Positions 44,266 to 53,100 of a stretch of 64,000 bases of DNA are shown here, piece by piece. Each line of letters begins with the position of its first letter. Position 1 is the first letter of the stretch. Origin of the DNA: Acidobacteriota bacterium. Its GTDB lineage: Bacteria; Acidobacteriota; Terriglobia; Acidiferrales; UBA7541. The DNA is taken from positions 49,467 to 113,466 of the forward strand of contig PMTV01000015.1 of NCBI GenBank assembly GCA_003167215.1, read 5' to 3'. The notes under the pieces are model-generated. The model saw only the letters and a program-made list of their open reading frames with translations. It made no database searches and was not told the origin of the DNA. Both the position numbers and the translations under genes were made by a program.

Positions 44266-47200
44266 TCAGTGAAAATCGTGTGAAGTGGTTTCGGCCCGCG
44301 TGATACCCAATGGCTGAATGCTTTCGGCTTTCACTGAAATTACCCCGTCCTGATTTTGCAGTTTCCCCTCGACGAGCAGAAATTGCTGGTGAACGATCAC
44401 GACATGGTATTTCTCGAATAGCTGCGGCGTAATAATCGCATTCGAGATTCCCGTTTCATCTTCCAGGCTCAGAAAAACAAAACCCTTTGCTGTTCCAGGA
44501 CGCTGGCGTGTGATCACTCCCCCTGCAATCTTGACGCGCATACCATCCGGCAGATGGGTAAGTTCAATGGCCGAGCGAACACCACGCCTCTTCATTTCGA
44601 CGCGATGGTGGCCCATGGGATGAAGGCCTACGGTCATTCCCGTGCCACGAAAATCTGCAACTAATCTTTCATCTCCCGTCATGGCTGCTAGAGGAGACTG
44701 CATCGCCGAAGAAGTCGAAGCCGCTTCCGTGCTGCTGTTTATTGGTTCTTCTTCCGCTCCTTCCGTCTCTTCGAGCAATGGCCCCGGCCGTCTGGCTGCG
44801 CGTTCGATTTGCCATAAAGCATCTCGCCGATGGACTCCGTGCTTGCCGGCGATAAAATTCAAAGCGCCGACTTCCGCCAACGTCGTAAGTTCCGACTTCT
44901 GAATCATGGGGACGCGAAGCTTTAAATCTTCGATAGAAAGAAATGGCCGAATAGCGCGCTGACTTACAATTTCCAAAGCCACGTCGCCGCGCAAACCTTT
45001 CACATAGCGCATCCCCAACCGCACGTAAAAATCCGGGGCGTTTTTTTCGAGCTTGCACAGCCAGTCCGAGCAGGTTACATCAATAGGCTTCACTTTCAGG
45101 CCGTGCCGTTGAGCATCTCTTACCAGCGTGTCGGGCTGATAAAATCCCATAGGCTGATTATTCAAAATGGCGGCGGTGAAAGCAGCCAGATAGTGGCATT
45201 TCAAATAAGCGCTCGCGTAGGCGAGCAGGGCAAAACTTGCGGCGTGGGATTCAGGGAACCCATACAAGGCGAAAGAAGTGATGGACTGAACGATCTTTTC
45301 CTGCGCCACGGGTGCTACTCCATTTTTATCCATCCCGCAACGCAGTTTAATCTCTATTTCTTTCATGCGCTTTTCTGAACGCTTGAAGCCAAGTGCGCGG
45401 CGTAATTCTTCAGCTTCGCCTCCGGTGAATCCAGCGGCAATCATGGCCATGCGCAGTAATTGCTCTTGAAATAACGGCACTCCTAAAGTGCGCTCGAGGA
45501 CAGGTTTGAGTGAAGGATGAAGAAAGTCCACGGCCTCGCGTCCTTGGCGGCGCTTCAAATAAGGATTGACCATCTTCCCCACAATCGGCCCGGGCCGGAT
45601 AATCGCCACTTGCACGACTAGGTCGTAAAAACATTCGGGCCGCAGGCGAGGCAAACAGGCCATTTGCGCATGGCTTTCCACCTGGAACATTCCGATCGTA
45701 TCTGCTTTTTGAAGCGTGGGGTAAACGACGGGATCATCCGCGGGCAAACGTCCTAAATCTATTTCTTCGCCGTAATCGGTCTTGATTATCTGCAGGCAAT
45801 CTTCCAGCACGGCCATCATGCCCAGTCCAAGAAGGTCCACTTTCACGATACCCATATCGGCGCAGTCATCTTTGTCCCATTGCACTACCACGCGGCCCGG
45901 CATGGTGGCTGGTTCCAGCGGAACGATCGAATCCAATTGGCCTTGGCATATCACCAACCCTCCGGAATGCTGGCCCAGATGGCGCGGCAAATCTTGAAAC
46001 TGCAGGCACAGCTCAAAAAACTTGCGAATCTGCGGATGCTGCATATCAAATCCGGCGTCACGAAATTGCCGCGCGAGGGTGTCGTTCGCATCTTTGTATT
46101 CCCAAGCGCCTACCAGGCTGGTCAAACGGTTCAATGTTTCGGGATTAAAAGACAGCGCCTTGCCTATCTCCCGCGCGGCGGAGCGCCCACGATAAGTGAT
46201 GACGTTGGCCGTCATCGCCGCGCCCAATTTTCCGTAGCGTTCGTACACATATTGAATCGCTCGTTCTCGCTGATCTCCACTCGGAAGGTCGAGATCGATG
46301 TCCGGCCACTCTCCACGCTCTTCAGAAAGAAACCGCTCAAAGAGAAGGCCCATTTTCACGGAATCGACGGCGGTGATGCCCAGCGCATAGCAGACCGCGC
46401 TATTTGCCGCAGATCCGCGGCCTTGCACCAGAATGCCGCGCTCACGGCAAAAGCGGACAATGTCCCATACGATCAGGAAGTAGCCTTCAAGACGGAGCTT
46501 TTCAATCAGGTTCAGTTCACGCTCGATCTGCAACCTCGCTCGTTCGTCATTTGGTCCATAGCGTGAAATCATGCCGTCATGAGCTCGTTGCCGCAGAAAA
46601 TGGATTTGCGGCTTGCCGTCGGGCACTGGATATTTCGGAAATTTATAACCTAAATCTTTCAGGGTAAATTGCAGGCGCGAAGCAAGGGTTTGAGTGTTCG
46701 CTATGGCTTCGGGAAGATCTGAAAATAATTTCCCCATTTCATCAGGCGTTTTCATATGAAGCTCGGAATTGCGCGCAAGCAGGCGGCCGGCAGTTGCGAG
46801 CGTGCGGTGATGCCGGATGCAGGTGAAAACGTCCAGCACCTCGCGCCGTTCAGGCAACGCATGGCGCACTCCATTCGTGGCAAGTAGCGGAAGGCCTAAC
46901 TTTTCCGCAATTTCGATAGCGGCATGATTTCTTGCTTCTTCTTCGCGCAGGAAATGCCGCTGTAGCTCGACGTAAACATTCTGTTTCCCGAATATTTCGC
47001 ATAACTCTCGAACACATTTCGTTCCGCTTTCGATTCCTCCATCTGCTAAAGCATGGGCCAGCGGGCCTTCTTCGCCTCCTGTAAGGCACACCATTCCAGC
47101 AGCGTATTCGGCCACTTCCGCACCCGAAACACTTCCTTTGCCCTTCGGCGCGCGCAATTTCATTTTCGTGATCAAGCGGCAAAGGTTCTGATAACCTTCG

Positions 47201-47442
47201 CGCGATTCCACGAGCAACGGATAACGCCAGCCAGCGGCGGAGCTGACTTCGGCGCCAATGTGAACTGCAATGTTGATTTTCTTCGCAGCTAGATAAAAAC
47301 GAGGTGCGCCATAAACGCCGTCTCGATCGAGCAAGGCCATGGAGGCCATTCCATATTCCTTGCACACTGCTGCCAATTCTTCCGGCAGAGAAGCTCCTTC
47401 AAGAAAGCTGAAAGCGGAGCGGGCGTGAAGTTCCGTGTACAT
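44266..47442 (-). CDS. dnaE2: Error-prone DNA polymerase DnaE2
   Basis: 1058 residues from the ATG at 47442; a TTG one codon earlier is the alternative. The PHP domain begins 'YTELHARSAFSFLEGASLPE'. The C-family polymerase core has catalytic acids in 'WPDIDLDLPSGDQRERA' (near residue 380), 'GRGSAANSAVCYALGIT' and 'FPESHAASFALLAYASAYLK'. A C-terminal OB domain includes 'VKIAGGVITRQRPGTAKGFV'. The pattern is DnaE2, not replicative DnaE1. It is the catalytic subunit of the translesion mutasome with ImuA and ImuB. Its start codon shares one base with the imuB stop (TGATG), so translation is coupled. Confidence 0.94.
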   Translation of the reverse strand: MYTELHARSAFSFLEGASLPEELAAVCKEYGMASMALLDRDGVYGAPRFYLAAKKINIAVHIGAEVSSAAGWRYPLLVESREGYQNLCRLITKMKLRAPKGKGSVSGAEVAEYAAGMVCLTGGEEGPLAHALADGGIESGTKCVRELCEIFGKQNVYVELQRHFLREEEARNHAAIEIAEKLGLPLLATNGVRHALPERREVLDVFTCIRHHRTLATAGRLLARNSELHMKTPDEMGKLFSDLPEAIANTQTLASRLQFTLKDLGYKFPKYPVPDGKPQIHFLRQRAHDGMISRYGPNDERARLQIERELNLIEKLRLEGYFLIVWDIVRFCRERGILVQGRGSAANSAVCYALGITAVDSVKMGLLFERFLSEERGEWPDIDLDLPSGDQRERAIQYVYERYGKLGAAMTANVITYRGRSAAREIGKALSFNPETLNRLTSLVGAWEYKDANDTLARQFRDAGFDMQHPQIRKFFELCLQFQDLPRHLGQHSGGLVICQGQLDSIVPLEPATMPGRVVVQWDKDDCADMGIVKVDLLGLGMMAVLEDCLQIIKTDYGEEIDLGRLPADDPVVYPTLQKADTIGMFQVESHAQMACLPRLRPECFYDLVVQVAIIRPGPIVGKMVNPYLKRRQGREAVDFLHPSLKPVLERTLGVPLFQEQLLRMAMIAAGFTGGEAEELRRALGFKRSEKRMKEIEIKLRCGMDKNGVAPVAQEKIVQSITSFALYGFPESHAASFALLAYASAYLKCHYLAAFTAAILNNQPMGFYQPDTLVRDAQRHGLKVKPIDVTCSDWLCKLEKNAPDFYVRLGMRYVKGLRGDVALEIVSQRAIRPFLSIEDLKLRVPMIQKSELTTLAEVGALNFIAGKHGVHRRDALWQIERAARRPGPLLEETEGAEEEPINSSTEAASTSSAMQSPLAAMTGDERLVADFRGTGMTVGLHPMGHHRVEMKRRGVRSAIELTHLPDGMRVKIAGGVITRQRPGTAKGFVFLSLEDETGISNAIITPQLFEKYHVVIVHQQFLLVEGKLQNQDGVISVKAESIQPLGITRAETTSHDFH

Positions 47443-49070
47443 CAATCGTACCGGCCCCGCGCGAACCAGGCGGCGCGAATCGAGTCATAATAGATGCGAT
47501 AAAGCCCGTCCTGCGCGCGTGAATTTGGGATACGTTCGTTGCGGCTGCTCGCAGAGGAATCAAAGCGGATATCAACCTCCCATTCATCCTGCTGCCAGGT
47601 GTCTTCGCGCCACCAATCGCCAGAAGTTCGCCACGGCCCCGAAGCCGTAACAATATTCCCGCGCATACCGCGAAAATAAATGCGTGTGGGACAACCATCT
47701 TGCAGCTCAACCTTCGCCTGCACTTCCGGCCTGAAGATACGGAATGCGGTGGCAGCGCGGGATTGATTCGATGTGTGATCTTCTTGGCAGATGTGTGCTG
47801 CCGGGGCATTTCCATTCTTGTGGAAGATTCTTGATTCATCGCTGGCAGGGACGAAACGCTTCATTCGAAATTCCCCGGGGCGATGGGTGTCAACCAATTC
47901 GGGCGAACCAATATTCGCATTGCCAACCAGATTCGCCAGCCGGCCGATAGTCAGCTCTAATTTTTCCGGATCCGGGCAGCTCGGAAGAAACAGGCCACCC
48001 TGGGCCGCGCGCGGACGAGCCGGCTCAGCAGAGAGAATAATTTTTACAATCGATGCGTGCGGAGGATCGGATTGCAACTGCAAACGGAGGAGCTTCAAAA
48101 GCATTTTAGAATCCCGCATGGGCACTGGCAAACCTAGAACTTTCTCGTAAGTTTTGGGAGCGAGCTTGGCAGGAGAATTCTCACTCAATACTTGGAAATC
48201 TTTTTCGAAAGAATCCTCCAAATCAAACCGCAAGCGAATGGCACATGCTGCCAGCGCACGCGCTTGCAGCCGCGCGCACAATTGATCGAGCAACCGGCCT
48301 AGCAAAAATGCAAGCGGTTCCAGCTCCGCGACAGCGAAGTCGAGCGCCATTTCTTCTTCAAAATGCACTGCCGGCTCTGCCAGCGCGATCGAACGCAAAC
48401 TAGCGCCGCGACCCAATTCATGAAGGCGAACTCCCTCCTGTCCCAGTCGTTCTGACAATTGCAGCAGAGGGAGCGCCGCCAGCGCGGCACAGTCACGCAC
48501 ACCCCAGCGCTCTAAAGTTTCGAGAATTTCTGCAGAAGGCAAAAGGGCTCGCACCGGCAGCCGGCCCAAACGCTTCGCTTCTTCTCCTGGGGGAATCAAA
48601 GTAATCCCAGAAAAGCCGCGTGCGGCGTGGAGAGCAACTTCCAGATTGGAAGACACTGCAACATGCGCGATCAAGCCCAGACTGGATGCATGGCGCATTA
48701 ACCGCCTAGCGATATTTGCCTCGCTTCCGAACAAGGAAGTCAGCCCGGCAATATCAAGAATAATGGTGTCCGGCGCCGTGTCTTCCATGCGCGGCGAAAT
48801 AGAAGCTCCCAGATCGAGCAAAGCTGCGTGAGCGGATTTTTCCTGCAAGCGAGAACGATGGCGAATTTCCACGTTGCGAAATTGCGCTGCTTGCGATTTC
48901 GCCATGCCCAATTCGATTCCTGCCTGCAGCGCTGCTTCGTTGGCCGCTACAACATTCCATATCGGAGGAGTTCCATCCACAAGCGCAACCGCGCGAGCAC
49001 GCAGCCGGGGCTCCGCGCGCACCGCAGCTTGCACCAGGAAATTGGGAACGTGAATGGAAGCGAATGCCAT
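47442..49070 (-). CDS. imuB: ImuB, catalytically inactive Y-family polymerase homologue
   Basis: 542 residues. The Y-family fold is recognisable: palm/finger region 'RARAVALVDGTPPIWNVVAA', 'EAALQAGIELGMAKSQA' and a thumb/little-finger region, followed by a long C-terminal tail. The N-terminal catalytic DxD-type signature is absent (MAFASIHVPNFLVQAA), as expected for ImuB, which bridges DnaE2 to the beta clamp. I could not identify a clear clamp-binding pentapeptide. The stop overlaps the dnaE2 start by one base; imuA lies 45 bases upstream. Cytoplasmic, expected to be damage-induced. Confidence 0.9.
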   Translation of the reverse strand: MAFASIHVPNFLVQAAVRAEPRLRARAVALVDGTPPIWNVVAANEAALQAGIELGMAKSQAAQFRNVEIRHRSRLQEKSAHAALLDLGASISPRMEDTAPDTIILDIAGLTSLFGSEANIARRLMRHASSLGLIAHVAVSSNLEVALHAARGFSGITLIPPGEEAKRLGRLPVRALLPSAEILETLERWGVRDCAALAALPLLQLSERLGQEGVRLHELGRGASLRSIALAEPAVHFEEEMALDFAVAELEPLAFLLGRLLDQLCARLQARALAACAIRLRFDLEDSFEKDFQVLSENSPAKLAPKTYEKVLGLPVPMRDSKMLLKLLRLQLQSDPPHASIVKIILSAEPARPRAAQGGLFLPSCPDPEKLELTIGRLANLVGNANIGSPELVDTHRPGEFRMKRFVPASDESRIFHKNGNAPAAHICQEDHTSNQSRAATAFRIFRPEVQAKVELQDGCPTRIYFRGMRGNIVTASGPWRTSGDWWREDTWQQDEWEVDIRFDSSASSRNERIPNSRAQDGLYRIYYDSIRAAWFARGRYD

Positions 49071-49115
49071 AGAAATCCGGTTTCGGTAGCGGCAAAATCC
49101 TCCTGGGACTGGCGT

Positions 49116-49922
49116 TTATTTCGGCGCTGGTTCAATTCGCGGAACGGTTAGATAACCTGGCACGGCGCTCGTTTCGAAGACTTCTGAGCGCCCCACCGAA
49201 GCGAAGTGATTTTGAAAACCATTTGGAGCATTCCTCGGCATGCGAGAACGGATCATTTCGGCGCGAATGCCGAGGCCATCGAACAGCCATGAAAATGGAT
49301 GTCTGAAAAAATCCGCCGAGGAAGTTTCCAGCGTCGTGGACCATCGCGTCGGCTCCGCTTCCATTCGCAGAACCAGTGAAGCGCAGGTCTTGGCATTGGA
49401 CTCCGGCTCCAGAACGAACAGAATCGTCGGCGTATCCTCCACCGCGCGCCGAAAACGAAACCAGGCGTCCAGCGGAACGTGGCGCAGCACCTCCGCGCGC
49501 ATATCGCTTAGATCGAGGGCGATGAAACCGAAGCCGCCGCCTTGCAAAAGCAGATCTGTAGCGCGCAGCGTTTGTTCAATGTTCCGGCATCGCACCCAGA
49601 GTAATTGCTTCAGTTCCACGCCGGCAGCTTCTGCGGAGTATGGATCGAAAGCGTCGCATCCATCTATCAGCGCGCAGGCTTCTGCGTGAGCGGTTCTGGC
49701 AGCTAAAGCGGAGAACAGCAAGCTTGTCCGCCCGGAACAGGCCGGGCCAAAAACTTCCGTCAGCGCTCCGCGCGGTAAACCTCCGGCCAGCGAATCAATT
49801 TCTGCGATGCCGGTGGAAACAGTTTCAACCACATGGCGGTCGCGATACGTAAACGGAGCGGCGACACGCCCAGTGAGGGCAAGTTCGACTTTGGAGCGCA
49901 AAGTAGCGAGATTTACAGCCAT
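49116..49922 (-). CDS. imuA: ImuA-type RecA-like protein
   Basis: 268 residues. A RecA-like fold with 'GIAEIDSLAGGLPRGALTEV' and a P-loop-like 'GPACSGRTSLL', where the canonical GKT Lys is Arg, so ATP hydrolysis is doubtful. It is the first gene of the imuA-imuB-dnaE2 operon. No good ribosome binding site precedes the ATG. About 100 bases upstream lies a direct repeat GTTC-N6-GTTC (50020-50033), one base short of the alphaproteobacterial LexA-box spacing; regulation by LexA is unproven. Divergent from lhr. Confidence 0.87.
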   Translation of the reverse strand: MAVNLATLRSKVELALTGRVAAPFTYRDRHVVETVSTGIAEIDSLAGGLPRGALTEVFGPACSGRTSLLFSALAARTAHAEACALIDGCDAFDPYSAEAAGVELKQLLWVRCRNIEQTLRATDLLLQGGGFGFIALDLSDMRAEVLRHVPLDAWFRFRRAVEDTPTILFVLEPESNAKTCASLVLRMEAEPTRWSTTLETSSADFFRHPFSWLFDGLGIRAEMIRSRMPRNAPNGFQNHFASVGRSEVFETSAVPGYLTVPRIEPAPK

Positions 49923-50019
49923 AGCGGATCGGGGGGAAGAAATTGGCGATCTACTGTTTTCGCTTTTTCTTCGCCTAAAGGAATTTTCTACGAATCTTCC
50001 GTGGTTGTCAACCCTCAGA

Positions 50020-50033
50020 GTTCAGCGGAGTTC
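50020..50033. promoter_or_regulatory. GTTC-N6-GTTC direct repeat between imuA and lhr
   Basis: Two GTTC tetramers with six bases between them, in the 255-base divergent region, flanked by CAGAG/CTCTG arms (50016-50020 and 50035-50039). The alphaproteobacterial LexA site is GTTC-N7-GTTC, so this is a near match only. Confidence 0.2.
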
Positions 50034-50177
50034 GCTCTGTGAAAAGGTTTATCGCGAATCGAAGGAGGGGGCTGCGTTGAAAAGTAGCACGTTGGAGTTT
50101 TTTTGCATCTGAATTGAATTTGAAGCACAATGTGTTGGTACTCGGTTTGGCAGTTCTTCCTTTCTTGCAGGCATATC

Positions 50178-53100
50178 ATGAGTGAAACCGCATTCGCCGT
50201 TCCGTCTCCAACTGGCCTCGAATGGGCTCATCCCCTCGTTCAGGAGTGGTTTGTCTCCAAGTTCGGCACCCCGACTGAACCGCAGGAACAGGGTTGGCCA
50301 CATATTCTGGGCGATAAAACGACGCTGATTTGCGCTCCGACTGGTTCAGGAAAGACGCTGGCGGCGTTTCTGGCTTGCATCGACAGGCTGGTACGCAAGG
50401 CGCTGGCGGGCGAGCTGGAAGATAAGACTGAAGTTTTGTATATCTCGCCCCTAAAGGCGCTCAGCAACGACATTCAAAAAAACCTGGACACACCACTGGG
50501 CGAAATTCTGCTGCTAGCCCGAGAGCGCGGGTTTTTGATGCCGGAAATCCGAACGGCCGTGCGGACCGGCGACACGCTGATGCACCAACGCCGCGCCATG
50601 CAGAAGCGCCCGCCACATATTCTGGTTACCACCCCGGAATCTCTTTACATTTTGCTCACGGCTGCGAAAAGTCGAGAGATTCTTCGAACCGTTAAGACTG
50701 TTATCGTGGATGAAATCCACGCCATCGCCGACGACAAACGCGGTGCGCACCTTTCTCTTTCGCTCGAACGCCTCGATGCCCTCACCGGAAATCGCTCAAC
50801 GCGCATCGGTCTCTCCGCCACACAGAAGCCAATCGAACTGATCGCACATTTTCTGGCCGGAAACGAGCGGCCGGGTCCGGCAATCGTCCAGATTTCGCAA
50901 CGGCGACATTTGGATTTGGTTGTCGAAGTCCCGGCCAGCGAGCTTGGCCCTGTAGCTTCGAACGAGATGTGGGAAGAGATTTACAAGCGCATCGCCGACC
51001 TCGTGCTCGCAAATCGTTCCACGCTGATTTTTGTCAACACCAGGCGGCTCGCGGAGCGCGTGGGCCATCATCTTGCCGCGATTCTCGGTCAGGACGCAGT
51101 GGCTTCCCATCATGGCAGCCTCTCTCGTCTCCGGCGGCTATCCGTGGAAGGAAAACTGAAATCCGGAGAAATACGCGCGCTGGTCGCGACCGCTTCGCTT
51201 GAATTGGGTATTGATATCGGAACAGTTGATCTCGTCTGCCAGATCGGCTCTCCCCGGTCGATTGCGACTGCATTGCAGCGCATCGGGCGAGCGGGACATT
51301 GGCGCGGCGCCGTGCCGAAAGGTCGCTTGTTTGCTACGACCCGCGACGAGCTGATCGAATGCGCGGCGCTGGTTCGAGCGATCAATCGACTAGAGCTGGA
51401 TCGCATCCTTATTCCAGAATGTCCTCTCGACATTCTTGCGCAGCAAATAGTTGCGGCCTGCGCTGCTGACGATTGGCTGGAAGACGATTTGTTCTCGCTT
51501 GTTCGTCACGCGTATCCGTATCGCAATCTGGCGCGAAAAGACTTCGACGAAATCATCGAAATGCTTTCGAACGGGATCGCAGCTCGTCGCGGCCGCTACG
51601 GCGCTTATCTCCATCGCGATCAAGTAAATAACCGTCTGCATGGACGGCGTGGCGCCAGGCTCGCGGCCATCACCAGCGGCGGTGCAATTCCCGATAATGC
51701 TCTTTACACCGTCATCGCGGAGCCGGAACACCTCGTAGTAGGCACCGTGGATGAAGACTTCGCAGTCGAAAGCCTGCGCGGCGATATCATTCTTCTTGGA
51801 AACACTTCGTGGCGCATTCGCCGCGTGCAATCCGGCTCCGTTTCCGTGGAAGACGCTAAGGGTGCGGCTCCCAGCATTCCTTTCTGGCTGGGTGAAGCTC
51901 CTTCGCGCACGATGGAACTTTCCGAGGAGATTGGCGAAGTAAGAAAGAAAATCGACTCGCTCACTGAAGGCGTCTCTTCGGGTTACGTTCGGGGCACTCT
52001 TCCACAGGCCGCGGCCGCTGTCGATTGGCTGAAACAGGAATGCGGGCTCGACCGGGCCGGCGCCGAACAGGCTGTTGAATATATTGTCACCGGCCGCGCG
52101 GTGTTGCGCACAGTCCCGACGCAAGATACGGTGATCGCGGAAAGATTTTTCGACGAAAGCGGCGGCATGCAGCTTGTGATTCACGCGCCCTTCGGCGGCC
52201 GCATCAACAAAGCTTGGGGGCTGGCACTCAGGAAACGATTCTGCCGCTCGTTCAATTTCGAGTTGCAGGCCGCGGCCACCGACAACGGACTAAATATCTC
52301 TCTGAGCGACCAGCACAGTTTTCCACTCGCCGATGTGTTTCACTTTCTGCAGTCTGCCACCGTCGAACCTTTGCTTGAACAGGCTGTGCTGGCGTCGCCG
52401 ATCTTCACCACCCGCTGGCGCTGGGTTGCCGGCCGCGCCCTTGCGCTGCTTCGTTTCATGGGCGGGAAAAAAGTTCCGCCGCAAATTCAGCGTATGCGGT
52501 CCGAGGACCTTCTGGCCGGCGTGTTTCCGGAAGCTCTGGCCTGCCAGGAAAACATTGAAGGCGAGATTATCATTCCTGATCATCCGTTGGCGCGCGAGAC
52601 GATGAAGGAAGCTCTTACGGAAGCAATGGACGTCGAGGGCCTGAAGAATGTCTTGGATCGAATAGCTTCTGGAGCAATCCGCTGCATCGCCGTGGAGACC
52701 CCGGTTCCTTCGCAATTTTCTCATGAGATTCTTAATGCGAATCCCTATGCATATCTCGATGACGCCCCGCTCGAAGAACGCCGCGCCCGGGCGGTGGAAA
52801 TGCGCCGCATGTTGCCGGAGGCTGTGCTTTCCGAAATTGGCCGACTGGATCCGGCAGCGATTGCGCAAATCCGTGAAGAAGCGTGGCCCGACTTGCGCGA
52901 TGCGGACGAACTCCATGACGTGCTGCAAACTCTGATCGCAATTCCGCAGCCTCAGATTTCAAATTCGAATTCGTTTGGGACAAACGGCCCGGGCGGGACG
53001 CCGGCGTTACAACAGCTTGCAGATAAATCCGCTGCGCAGTGGATGGAATATTTCGCTTTATTAAATCAGGCCCACCGCGCCGCTAGAGCTTTCGTTGGCG

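Noticed and set aside
50020..50033. Firm call of a LexA box
   Set aside because: The spacing is six, not seven, and there is no second site or LexA gene in the window to compare with; listed only as low confidence.
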